From NCBI GenBank assembly GCA_002946415.1, contig NJPS01000076.1, positions 1-64,000 of the forward strand: 64,000 nt of DNA, in the 5' to 3' direction. Each line of letters opens with the position of its first letter. Positions within the stretch are counted from its first letter, which is position 1. The position numbers and the translations under genes are program-made. The DNA comes from Rutstroemia sp. NJR-2017a BVV2 (lineage: Eukaryota > Ascomycota > Leotiomycetes > Helotiales > Rutstroemiaceae). The notes under the pieces are model-generated. The model made no database searches. It saw only the letters and a program-made list of their open reading frames with translations, and was not told where the DNA came from. Shown here one piece after another: positions 23,926 through 34,052 of the stretch.

Positions 23926-25330
23926 TCAAACACACCCACCCAAAGCCCCACTACACCTCAACGCCCTCCCCACAATCACACTCGTCAACCCCCTATTCCC
24001 CAACCTAACCCCCTTCCCCACAAACCTATAAATCCAGCAATCACCCCAGCGCCCATCCCCTTTCTGCATCCTCACCAACGCATCAATCTCCCTTTCCACC
24101 CACCTCTCCATCGCTACATCTCCGTCTCCTATTTCGCTCCAAACCAAAATCCTCATCGCGCGCTGCAAAGCATCGCCTTCTTTCCCAACAAGCTCTCCGA
24201 CGGCTTTCCTTAGTTCTTTTCCAGTCTGGCTTGCCAGACCTGACATCTCAAGGCTGTGTGGTTGAGCGAGGAGAGATCGGTAGAAGCGCGCGAGGAAAAA
24301 GAGAAACAACTCTGCGGTGCAGTAGTACCGCGTTCCATGCTTCCAGCCTCCTGAATGGAGGAATTCGAGGACGTATGTTAGAGTGCTGGTGAGTTAATGC
24401 AGACGATTGTGTGTTGTGAAGAGGGTGAGGACGTTCGTACACTGGGGCGTGTGAGTATCTAGAGATATAGCAATAGAGTAATAAGAAATATAACTCACGA
24501 CAATGACATCTACGCGCGGACGACTGTGGTCAACGTATGTCTACGCATGAAAACATCACCCGATTAGTCATGAAGTTGATGGAGGGATATGGGAGATATC
24601 TATACGCATACCATTATGATGCCCTTATGATTCACATACTGTAACATCTCATCCATAACATCCTCCGCATCAGCAGGATCAGAATTTAAGATGGTAAGTC
24701 CCAGACTCGTAGTATCGAGATCATCAGGGAACGTAGACGTTGTCATAGCAGGTGCGTCTAGTGCCACACTCCATGTATTAGCTGCATTATGAAGGTCCTA
24801 GATAGAGAGGCTCGTAGAAAGCTTTTACCTATGAAGAAATTCCACTTTCTACTCTCTTGGGGAATTTCAGGGTTATTAGATCCCCGTGTTAGTCATTCCA
24901 AGTCAGTCACGGGAGGCTTGATCTCATATATTGCCTATAGCAATGCATCACAGGAATCATCACATCATACCTATCGACTCCATTCTCCAGCATGATTAAG
25001 CTGGCGGAGTTGTCTTTGATTTAGAGGCCTCCCTCCGTCGTACTATGCAACGCCCCTTTATGTGCTTCCAACCATCGGTTTGCTCGTTCAATAGCATAGG
25101 TGATCGCCTCTTTCCGCGAGGGTTCCTTTGGTATAGCATGGAGCGGCTCCGCTCTGAGGCTAGGATTTGATTTGGGGAAGGAAGAAGCGTGGGTGAGAGG
25201 GGGGGTAAACATGATGAGAAAGGTAGTCATTATGATAAATATATCTTTGAATATAACTATAACTTGCGGGTAGTAGGAGTACAACGGAACAGTAGAGGAC
25301 AGAACCTGATATATACATCCGGAAAGACAA
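23926..25330 (-). pseudogene. Decayed alpha/alpha-toroid (terpenoid cyclase/prenyltransferase-like) gene
   Basis: Pieces of one protein can be followed on the minus strand. In order they are a KAFYEPLYL piece (24825-24799), a DLHNAA to ALDAPAMTTSTFPDDLDTTS exon (24797 down to a GTATGC donor), a small YVDHSRPRVDVIV exon flanked by good splice sites, a CTNVLTLF exon continuing through LEFLHSGGW, and a last part ending GDCWIYRF to the TGA at 23926. FPDDLDTTS, the DHSRPR strip and the GLT-containing end are typical of fungal toroid proteins. Two lesions are clear: an extra base at 24798 shifts the frame between YEPLYL and DLHNAA, and a TAA at 24394-24396 interrupts the exon after NRLH. Further upstream (24850-24960) the matching frame shows a TAG and a TGA unless an intron is placed there. 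An N-terminal piece with EAITYAIERANRWLEAH lies at about 25150-25025. No intact reading is possible. Confidence 0.65.
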
Positions 25331-25389
25331 CAACATAACCGCGACAAGTAGAACCCAAACATCAACCACTTCCAAACCAGCACCTATCT

Positions 25390-25815
25390 ACGACGCCAGC
25401 ACAAGCTGCGTAATTCCAGACTCGCCATCTTCATCAATACACAGCTCATCGGCGATACCGAGCATGCATACCATCTCTTCTTCTCCACTTCGCCATCACA
25501 TCCCCAAAGCTCTCCATCTGCTCAGTAATCCCCGATCCATAAAGCGTATCCTTAGAAGGAAGGCTCGTAGCTCGCTTGGCTCCCGGGAATGCAGGCTGAT
25601 TAGTCAAAGGAAAATAGGCAAAATAAGTTACTTTCTCCTTAGAAACCAGAACAGTCAACGGCGTGGAGGAGGACTCATCAGCCCTGACTATTATTCAGCC
25701 CTACGTGGTGGAGTTTAACCTCAGCCTCTGCACACCGAACGAAAAGTTCATCAAAAGGAATAGAAGAAGTTCAAATTTGGACGCAGAACCTTATATCCTA
25801 AATCTTTGAATATAC
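25390..25815 (-). pseudogene. Possible coding relic, family unknown
   Basis: On the minus strand a stretch of about 70 residues (from about 25690 to 25446, containing KVTYFAYFPLTNQPAFPGAK and SFGDVMAKWRRRD) has coding character. A second frame just upstream reads FDELFVRCAEAEVKLHHVG before stops, and a third gives a C-terminus ELCIDEDGESGITQLVLAS ending in TAG near 25390. They do not join without a frameshift or an implausibly short intron, so a broken gene is likelier than a live one. It sits immediately upstream of the decayed toroid gene on the same strand. I do not recognise the family. Confidence 0.3.
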
Positions 25816-26177
25816 AAAAGGGTTCTGGGAAGCCTGAAGAATATATAACAGCTTTCAAACTTCTAAAATCTTAAAACTGGAAGTATTCCGGATAAACACT
25901 TGCAAATTTTGTGTGCAGAGACTAAACTCCGCCGCATGAGCCTAACAATTTGTCTCAAAATCTCGCATCAATGCCCATGTTTTCGGCAGTAAAATTCGGG
26001 AGGGGGACTTGCCAAGAGAACCGCGAGCACAGAAATACAGATTTGCTGAAATGATTTACGTCAAAAGTATATATAATTCTGTGTTTGACATTACCGCCCA
26101 AGCTGACAAGGTAAATTCGAGCAACAGCCCTACTAGGTACAACTTCCCGCCCCGGATTATTTCCACTCAATTACAAA

Positions 26178-29100
26178 TTAAGCATCCCATGCCTCCACTT
26201 CCTTTTCCCAATCATCTACCGCATCCTTCTCCAGTGATTTCTTTTTCTTTCCCAGAGTCTTGCTTCCTAGAACAGTAAAGCTGCTCTTTATCCCGATGTC
26301 AGGTCTAACCGGGGCCTTGCTCGCTGAGGCACCCTTAGCCACCTGACTCCATCCGCCAGCCAAATGATCCTCCTCCTTCCTGATTATATTCAAACTTGGA
26401 TCGACACTGCAGAGAACCACGGAAGATGCCAGGTCAAGGGCCTTGACTTTCTTATTGACTGTGCTTTTCATGGCGTTTAACGCCGCGTCAACCTTTGTAT
26501 TCCAGGTTGCAGATGGCTTACCACGAAGCACGACATCGCCAGTAGGAAGGAAAGATACATCAAAATCGAGGCCGGAGCTAGCAAATTCAGGCCGAAGATC
26601 GTTGTGTATCTCATCAATTGTAAGTCCAAATCTGGGATTCGACAGCAAGAATGCATTAAATGGCTCTGCCGTGGTTACGAGCTGCTTTGACGGTGTAGCT
26701 TCCGGAGCAGCCGCCGGCTTAACCTTAATGCATTGTGCCAACGTCTTTGCAGGAGCGGACACAAATCGCGGTGTCTTGAAAATAGACACATGACGATGAG
26801 GCTCAGGATCTTGACTCTCACTATCCAGGCCAAAGTCTTCCGCAAGTGAGTGTAAGAAAGCTCGCTGCTGAGGTTGCATCGGCTTAAATCTCAATCTTTT
26901 TTCATTTGGGTCTGCTGCAAAGACACGGAATTCGCGCTCGTAGGTCTGACAGAATTTAACCATGTCTTTGAACATATCTAATGTCTGTTGAGAGTACGGG
27001 ATATGATCATCAGTATGAGTAGCTAGATCGATGTTGAGGGCGGCGGCAAGTTTTGCATTGCGTTGAAGTTTGAGACATTCGTCATTACAATCCAATGTCT
27101 TTTTCGAATTCCCCTCACTTGTCTTCGAAGCGAGACATTTCACAGCCTGCTTCTGATGTTGACATTCACAGGTGATGAACGTTTTACCTTGGCAGGGGGT
27201 AGTTTCTTTGCATGGGTAAGGTGCGTGACAAGGATCCGTGCAAGTGTGGTCGCATACGGTCTTGCGCTTCCCACATGGTTGGGTACATGGCGAAGTCGCA
27301 TCCTCACACTGGCCAGGGCGATGACAAAGACTCTGGCATGTGTGGATCCCACACTTCAACTTCCGCCCGCACGGTAAGCCGCATCGAACTTCAGTAAACC
27401 AACAGGGAACATTCTTCAATGTCCTCTTGCCACAAACGCAAGGCTTCTCGACCAGGAATGGGCATTTGGGACATGACTCCTCGTCCGAGTGGCACTGATG
27501 TTTAGTTTGGGGGTGACCACAAGTTCTCTGTCTTGTGCAGTCGAAATGGCACTCAGGTACCTTCGTACCGCACGGCAAAGGTGCTTGTAGAACAGTGCGG
27601 CCACAGGCGCAGCTGATATCTTCGAAGATACCATCCATACATGACCTGCAGGGCCCCTTGTGACAGAGTGCAGCACAGGTGTGGTTGCCACACTTCAAAG
27701 GACGCCCACAGATCTTCATACATATATGTTCAGCCTCAATGTTCTCCTCGGTCGGCGGCGCATTCAGAGCACGATGCTTTCTTTTCGCTGCTTGTCTTTC
27801 GCTTGCTTTCTTCTCGCCTGCACAGCATCTATCACCGCATTCATGCCTTCCGCAGTTAAGCGTGGCACGACAAACCCGAGGACATTGAGGCTTCTCCTCC
27901 ATTCCTTGATGGCACATCGACCTCGACGTAGTTCTGCCGCAACGACAGGATATATCCATAGTCTGACGACATGGTGGGCATTCACCTTCATGGCAAATGC
28001 CTTGACACGAATGACCACAACCCAACAGTTTTTGACATTTTTCTTGGCAGTGAGGAATTGGCTTCGTGCAATCGCTTCGAGGGGTCTTTAACAGCGTGTC
28101 AATCGGAGTTTTGCCGCAAGGACAAGTTGTAACGACATCCGGGGATAACGGACAATGTGCTGGCGACAGATCTTGTGGATGACAGCTACTTTCGCAATAA
28201 TGGTCTGGGACACCGCAATCAAAGGGTCTCCGGCACTCCGACCCACAATCAAATGATCCTATCCACGATTTTTGCGCGCTTCCCTCTTCGGATGTGGCGG
28301 GCGCATAGCTCTCCCGCTCGTCATCTCGCTCCGAGCAAGGTAGTATCTTTTCTACCTTGCCACAGTAGCAAGTAGATTCAATCGGAACCTCACAGCTGCC
28401 GCATAGTCCCTCATGGCATTTCTTCTGACATGTGTGCTGACCACAGGGTAGAATATCGTCACAAATTTGCTCACAGGTCCATCCATTATCGTACTTGGTA
28501 TCCAGACATCGTCTTGAAATGGCCTCCTTACCACAATAGCATGGTAGCGAGGGTCCCATATGAGGACAGGGTAAACATGGACCAGCATGGCAAATAAGCT
28601 CGCATGGATGAGGGCATTGACCCGAACGCTTCTTTGAGCAAGTTTGACCACAAGAGTGTGGCGGTAATCCAGCTTCCGAACGAGGTTCTATCTCCTTCTC
28701 ACACCAGCATGTGTATGAGATTGGGATATCTTGTTTCGGTAAATTACAGCCTGGACATCTCCACTGTCTTGGTGGGGGCAGTTCTCCGTTTTCTTCTGCT
28801 CGTTGTTGAAGTGTCGAAACTTCGTTCTTGGACCACTTCTTTACGCAGGACAAATGTAACACCGACCAACATGTCTTGCAAGTCCATATCTTAGAATTAG
28901 GTAAGACCTCATTCGTACAAATAACGCACTCATATTGACCATTTGTGATATCTTCGTGTGTTCGAGTGGCAAGATCTGGAGCTTGCGACTTCGACATTCG
29001 ACGTGGGCGAGGTGCGCGTGAGGGTGCTCCCCGAGAGGTAATTGGATGCCCCGGTACAAATGCTGGAGCATCTCCAGCTAGGGAGCCAGTCTCAGAGCCA

Positions 29101-29471
29101 GCAGCCGGATTCGACGTGAGTTGTCCACCAAACGCCCTTCCATTTGCCATAGATTGTCCTCTTGGTGCTCCTCCAGCGGGGCCTCCTCGTCGACCACCTC
29201 GCCCAAAACCACCTCGTCTGCCACGCCCACCGCGATTGTTATTACTCAGATTCGGATTTGGCGAACTCGAAGCATTTGAGTTTGGCAGAGGCTCTAGAGA
29301 AGCTGGGCGAAGTGCCAAAGAATTCACAGGAATATCTGCAGCATTGGGAGTTGTGTTTGTCTGTGCCGCAGCTGGACCTCCATTCCTGTGTCCACCTCTT
29401 CTTGGACGACGATTCCGAAGGGGTCGATTCGGAGCAGGACTAGGAGCAGGGGCTGACTCGACTGCAGCCAT
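26178..29471 (-). CDS. FAP1: FAP1/NFX1-type zinc-finger protein with RING and R3H domains
   Basis: An uninterrupted reading frame of 1097 residues. In order: an RG/RGG-rich disordered N-terminus (about 75-110), a RING/PHD-type finger (about 180-245, YECVICTNEVLP to WRCPGC), a long series of NF-X1 Cys/His fingers (about 260-800, units such as CGQHTCQKKCHEGLC), an R3H-type region (about 820-910, around FVKFCQTYEREFRVF), and a conserved C-terminus ending DDWEKEVEAWDA. This is the architecture and size of yeast FAP1 (an FKBP12-binding protein conferring rapamycin resistance) and animal NFX1. It is probably a nuclear/cytoplasmic E3-ligase-like or RNA/DNA-binding regulator. An in-frame Met at 29606 exists. 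The Met at 29471 is preferred because it matches the usual Ala/Pro-rich start. Confidence 0.93.
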   Translation of the reverse strand: MAAVESAPAPSPAPNRPLRNRRPRRGGHRNGGPAAAQTNTTPNAADIPVNSLALRPASLEPLPNSNASSSPNPNLSNNNRGGRGRRGGFGRGGRRGGPAGGAPRGQSMANGRAFGGQLTSNPAAGSETGSLAGDAPAFVPGHPITSRGAPSRAPRPRRMSKSQAPDLATRTHEDITNGQYECVICTNEVLPNSKIWTCKTCWSVLHLSCVKKWSKNEVSTLQQRAEENGELPPPRQWRCPGCNLPKQDIPISYTCWCEKEIEPRSEAGLPPHSCGQTCSKKRSGQCPHPCELICHAGPCLPCPHMGPSLPCYCGKEAISRRCLDTKYDNGWTCEQICDDILPCGQHTCQKKCHEGLCGSCEVPIESTCYCGKVEKILPCSERDDERESYAPATSEEGSAQKSWIGSFDCGSECRRPFDCGVPDHYCESSCHPQDLSPAHCPLSPDVVTTCPCGKTPIDTLLKTPRSDCTKPIPHCQEKCQKLLGCGHSCQGICHEGECPPCRQTMDISCRCGRTTSRSMCHQGMEEKPQCPRVCRATLNCGRHECGDRCCAGEKKASERQAAKRKHRALNAPPTEENIEAEHICMKICGRPLKCGNHTCAALCHKGPCRSCMDGIFEDISCACGRTVLQAPLPCGTKVPECHFDCTRQRTCGHPQTKHQCHSDEESCPKCPFLVEKPCVCGKRTLKNVPCWFTEVRCGLPCGRKLKCGIHTCQSLCHRPGQCEDATSPCTQPCGKRKTVCDHTCTDPCHAPYPCKETTPCQGKTFITCECQHQKQAVKCLASKTSEGNSKKTLDCNDECLKLQRNAKLAAALNIDLATHTDDHIPYSQQTLDMFKDMVKFCQTYEREFRVFAADPNEKRLRFKPMQPQQRAFLHSLAEDFGLDSESQDPEPHRHVSIFKTPRFVSAPAKTLAQCIKVKPAAAPEATPSKQLVTTAEPFNAFLLSNPRFGLTIDEIHNDLRPEFASSGLDFDVSFLPTGDVVLRGKPSATWNTKVDAALNAMKSTVNKKVKALDLASSVVLCSVDPSLNIIRKEEDHLAGGWSQVAKGASASKAPVRPDIGIKSSFTVLGSKTLGKKKKSLEKDAVDDWEKEVEAWDA

Positions 29472-30868
29472 GATGCGTCGATCGTGGGATTCTGGTTCGT
29501 ATCTCGAGAATTCGCCTTCCGTTATTTTGGTCGTTGATTCCGTTGTTGATAAGTGGCGGGGTATTTGATTTTCTGTTTTGTGATAACAGTTGAGGACCAG
29601 CTTCAAAATGATCTATCAGACTCGCTTGCGCCTTGAAAATAATACGGCGACTTCAGATATAAAAACAATATGAAAAGAAAACAAAATCTAGGAAACTTTT
29701 GAAAAGAGAATGAAACAAATCTGGTTGTGATAATCGAAGGAACTACTGTTTATCAATGCTATATATTGAGGAGAGACGAGGCTGAATTAGTCAGTGGCAA
29801 TTCCGCAAGTTTCTCGAATTGGCTTAGTAAGATCATTATCGGAGAACGGAATACAAGGGTGCAATTTTTTCGACTCATCTTTGACTCATTTTCTCTCACC
29901 CTGCAAGTCATCACAAGATTCCAAATTTTATACGAAGTGGCTTCAGCTACATATCAAGCGATATTGGCATTTCGAGATCGAATTTTGGACAGAAGTCAAA
30001 AGATACATACACGTGCGAAGTATCGTGAGAAGGACCCAATTGGTGCCGCCAGCCTTGCGACCAGGCTGCTTGTCCTTAAAAAGTAGCCGTTGCCCCTCGT
30101 CGAGTCTGTGCGTTTCTTCAAGTTCCATCCCGTATTGTTCTCACAAGCGAAGGGATCATGGTCTACTTTTCCAACAAGGCGGTGCGACCCTTCTAGCAAA
30201 GCCCGTGATTCTCTATGCAAGCGCCGAATAAATCTAGGGAGCTCGCTTTCACCGGACGGTCTTATTCTAGATCATCTATCCGCGGTCATGGAGACCGGAG
30301 ATGGTGTGGAAGCGCTAAGTGTTGCTCCTGCAGGACTACAAACTACAAAAGCATTGTTGGAGTCTTCCCAACATTGACTTGATTACCTATTCCAAATGAT
30401 TGTATAAGTAGACTTTCATTTTTCCACAGATTGCGGATTCACACTTTCTCTTTTCGGCGTTTTGTTTCCTCGTGAGTTTTTCCTTGGGCTTTCCTTCTAG
30501 ACGTTCCCTCATATTCAATTCTACGGTTCACGCTATCATGCCTATTACGAAGTTCCCTTTCTGATTCACTTCTCTCCTGTCGACATCTCGGCATATGTGT
30601 GGATCTATTGAGCCTTTATTTATTCGTCTAGATTTATTTATCTCATCCTTTCCTCACACACAACCCTTCGGATTTCCTTGCTTCCACAACTTCCTTTCTC
30701 TGTCTCAATCCTATTCTCCGCACACTTCGAACTAGAACCCTTTGCCCATACTTTTCCGCTCAAGGTCTCCATCTCAACATCTTTCTAAGGTTCTCGGTGG
30801 TATCACTTGACTCTCACCATCCTCACCATCACCAAACCACCATTACCGCATCCACCACCAAACACACC
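29472..30868. other. Divergent intergenic region, 1.4 kb
   Basis: Upstream sequence shared by the FAP1-like and 2EXR genes. The right third (30400-30860) is pyrimidine-rich, as expected for a fungal 5' leader. No other gene is supported. Confidence 0.45.
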
Positions 30869-31570
30869 ATGACCCTCCCCAGAACATTCCCTCAATTCTC
30901 CCTCCTCCCACCCGAACTCCGCCTCCTAATCTACTCTCACATAACCCTCTCCCCCCGCACAATCGAACTCGAATACTCCCCCCCTTCTCAAACCTGGATC
31001 CCCATCTACTACTCCCCCTCAACCACCATCCCCCTCCTCCTACACCTCTCCCCCGAATCCCGCGCCTACGCCCTCTCCCGCTACCACTACATCCCCTCCC
31101 TCAACATCTGGCTCGACCCGCGGCAAGACACCATATACCTGCGCTTAGCACCCGGCCAGATCGCCGCGATGGGCACCTCGGCGTGGTTATTTAAATGGTG
31201 GGATCTGGTGCGGTGTAGCAATATGGATCGATTGCGGTATTTAGTTGTCGGGGAAGAGACATGGGAAATTCTGAGAGAGGATACGGAGGTGCTGAAAGGG
31301 TTGACGGAGGTGGGGGTTGTGGTTAAGGAGGATCTTTTTCCGATTTGGCCGGAGAATGAAATCTTTATTAGTGCGGATAGGAGAGCGAGGGAAGAAGAGA
31401 AAGAGCATGAGGGCGAGAGTGGAGATGTGGAGGAGAGGAATAGAGAAAAGGGACCTCGAATTACATACGTTAATATTAGGCGGAGATTCAAAGGTGTATT
31501 GATGGGAGGCGGGAAGGATGGAGCGTTTGTGAGGGAGGAAAAAAGAGATCCTTTTCAAGTCGGGTGGTGA
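30869..31570 (+). CDS. 2EXR-domain (F-box-like) protein
   Basis: A single exon of 233 residues; an in-frame Met at 30797 would add 24 His/Thr-rich residues. The N-terminus TFPQFSLLPPELRLLIYSH matches the 2EXR domain, a short motif expanded in filamentous fungi and often found where an F-box would be. The usual downstream strands follow (RTIELEY, IPLLLHLSPESRAYALSRY, FNIWLDPRQDTIYL-like). The C-terminal 70 residues are Glu/Arg/Lys-rich. Function is unknown for nearly all members, and a role in protein recognition is inferred. The codons switch abruptly from C-rich (to about 31110) to A/G-rich (from about 31200). Confidence 0.8.
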   Translation: MTLPRTFPQFSLLPPELRLLIYSHITLSPRTIELEYSPPSQTWIPIYYSPSTTIPLLLHLSPESRAYALSRYHYIPSLNIWLDPRQDTIYLRLAPGQIAAMGTSAWLFKWWDLVRCSNMDRLRYLVVGEETWEILREDTEVLKGLTEVGVVVKEDLFPIWPENEIFISADRRAREEEKEHEGESGDVEERNREKGPRITYVNIRRRFKGVLMGGGKDGAFVREEKRDPFQVGW

Positions 31571-32653
31571 CGTTCTAGTTCTCTATAACTATTTTATATA
31601 TTCTTTTTACCATCCTCTAAGGCAGAGGATGCATGCACTAATATCGGCCCACTCCAAGTTGGATCGGAACTCAGCTGTATGAGGACAGATATTGGATGGT
31701 TCATCTATTCTCTTAAACTGAAGGAGCCGGATCTCAAAATCCGAACCCAGGTATAAAGAAAAGACATGAAATTCGGGGTTGACACGTGTGCATTCTCTAA
31801 TGCCTCCTGTTCCTATGAGTTAGGCAAATTTCGTCATAGGAAATATGTGGATCTAGAACCACGTTCTGTCAAATGACCTTCAACACATGCGTATGGCAAT
31901 TCCCCAAGTCTCCTCCTTTTCCCTCCCTTCCCCGGCTTCCCCTCTCACACCACGCATCTCCCCCGGACTTTTTTATACCGGGGACATCTCGTGTAACCAC
32001 TTCGCTTCGCCCAGGCCAGCCAACAGGCATAGCCCATTCTCTTAGCAAAGCACGAAGGTCCACTGGGTAGACTTTCTTTCACTGTTTTTCCCACGTCCTT
32101 CTTTCTTTCCATCCTTTTCCCCCATTATTTTCTACCGTCTTTCCTCCCTCTTACCTCCACTTCCATTCTCTTTCAACCTACATAGCAAGAAAAATTAGAT
32201 AGAAAGAAGCATACAAACACCCCCGGTCCCTTCCCCCCCCCAAGCACCATCCACCACCCCGCGAGCCTAACAAAAAGCAGACTTAGCTTACTCCCACGGC
32301 CCCAACCGACACCGTAATGATCCTTCAGTTTCATCTGCTCGGATACCAGTTCCTTAAGCGCGCTTGCGTGCAGCGAGAAAAGAAAAGGTTGTCAGGAAGG
32401 ACGGAATATTTCTTAGAAGTCTTCTTTCTGCTCGATGACTAGGTATATGTATGTGGGATTTGACAGCGTTCCAATGCCTTGGTATGTTGTTCATGGGTAG
32501 GTAGGTAGTTGAGCTGAGGTATAAATCGTCTCTTGTTTCCGTGGTGGAGTTTGTCATTTGGAGAGTAAAGTAATAGACTGGCTTCTTGCGCTGCTCCTTT
32601 TTCAATTTGAATACTTTTTCTTAAATTCCCCATCCTATAACCCTCAACCCAAA
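31571..32653. other. Intergenic region
   Basis: About 1.1 kb between two + strand genes. It is pyrimidine-rich at 31900-32250, with a C9 run near 32231-32242. No gene is seen; the right part should hold the promoter of the secreted-protein gene. Confidence 0.45.
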
Positions 32654-33225
32654 ATGCACACCCCCTCCACCCTCCTCCCTCTCCTCTCTCTCATCCTCCT
32701 CCTCCTCCTCCCCTCCACCACCGCCACTGCAACCACCTCCGCCCCTGTCCCCTTCACCACCAACTGCTGCGCCCTCGGCAGCGACTACGTCAAGGGCGAG
32801 AGCTAGCGCACCTACAACATGAACATACCCGGCTGGGGTAACTCGGACACCACGAACCCCGTCTGCGGGGAAAAGTTTGCAAAAGCCATTCTCTCCAAAT
32901 GCGGAGTCGACAACTTGGAGGGGGAATGGTCGTGCTTCGGCAGCGAAGGCGCGCCGCACGACACTTGGTTTAGTTTTGGCGTCGTGATGCTGAACGGCAA
33001 AGTCGAGCCTGATGCGTGTGTGACGGAGGCGTGGAAGGCGGCGGGGGGACCGGGGGATATGAGTTGTAGTACGGGGAATACGTATTTGAAGCCGCAGGTA
33101 TGTTTTCTTTGATGGTGATTTGGGGTGGGTTCGTGGCTAATTTGGTGGTGTGATAACAGTGTTATGAGGGGTACGGGAAATGTAGTGTGTCGAATAGTCA
33201 ATTTTGGGCCCTGATGTACGATTGA
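32654..33225 (+). pseudogene. Small cysteine-rich secreted protein gene interrupted by an in-frame TAG
   Basis: Two exons, 32654-33097 and 33160-33225 (intron with GTATGT donor and AACAG acceptor), share one frame of 170 codons that ends in TGA. Codon 51 (32804-32806) is TAG. Residues 1-25 form a signal peptide: Met-His, then a Leu-rich core of about 13 residues, then a Thr/Ala-rich cleavage region. About nine Cys residues lie on both sides of the TAG, and the distal part is clearly coding (regular codons, Cys spacing, matched intron phase). No GT-AG pair can remove the TAG. It is either a recent nonsense allele, an assembly error or, less likely, readthrough; a shorter protein could also start at the Met at 32819. 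Small Cys-rich secreted proteins of fungi are often effectors or surface proteins. The family is not recognised here. Confidence 0.6.
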
Positions 33226-33523
33226 GGGGTTCTGTTGTTTTGTTTGACAATGGCGATTCTGACTTGGGGATGGGATTTTCTGTATGCATTGCGGGGTGTA
33301 GGAAAGAGGTCTTTGGAAAGCAGTATGCCATGGTCTTCTCTGCAGCAAGTATACTTATTGCGTTGACAAGGGATTGGAATTTCTACCGCGATACTTTACG
33401 TAAAGATAGCTGATTCAAAAAGAGACATCCTGAATGGCGTATAACATTTCAAAGTTCAAAGACATATATGTATACCTTCCTTTTACTACTTAGGAATAAC
33501 CATAACGATGTTCTTTTGTGCTT

Positions 33524-33659
33524 TATATGTCTCTCATAGGCCTATCGTAAGTATCAACGACTCGAAAGATGAAATTAAAGAGCTTTCCGATAGGTATATA
33601 TGGCGTCCCATCCGACTATATGTCTCCCATAAGCCTATTATAAATACCAACGACTCGAA
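33524..33659. repeat. Short direct duplication with transition-only differences
   Basis: Copies at 33524-33566 and 33617-33659 (43 bp each, 93 bp apart) align without gaps. The six differences I count are all C/T or G/A transitions. Confidence 0.65.
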
Positions 33660-33863
33660 GGTACCATATAGTATCGACTACATCTTTTTCTTACAACTTT
33701 CCAGCAAAGCAATTCCAGCACTCCCTTCTCAACCCTTTCCAGAACCAGATAATAACAAAAAATACCGAGTGTACTTCCACTCGCACTAAAAATATATTTC
33801 AAAAACCCTCCAACTACTCCCCTTCCCCCTTCCCCCTTCCCGCCTCCCCGGCTCCCCACAACC

Positions 33864-34052
33864 GAAACCTTGGAAGTACCTCACTCAAAAACAAGTTCAA
33901 ATCTCATCTTGCGACATGCAACAACCGAAAATGAACCTACTTGTACTTGTACTTATAAATAGTCGTAAGACAGACATCATTAAAAACCTGGAAATCGCTC
34001 GCTCAAAAACCAAGGACAATTCGCGAGATATGCAACAAAAGAAATTGGAGAC
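33864..34052. repeat. Degenerate direct duplication
   Basis: A segment starting at about 33864 (around CACTCAAAAAC and CATGCAACAA) recurs at about 33983 with the same order of blocks (CGCTCAAAAAC, ATATGCAACAA), a period of roughly 119 bp. A third, shorter echo (TATGCAACAAAAG) follows near 34147. Confidence 0.5.
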
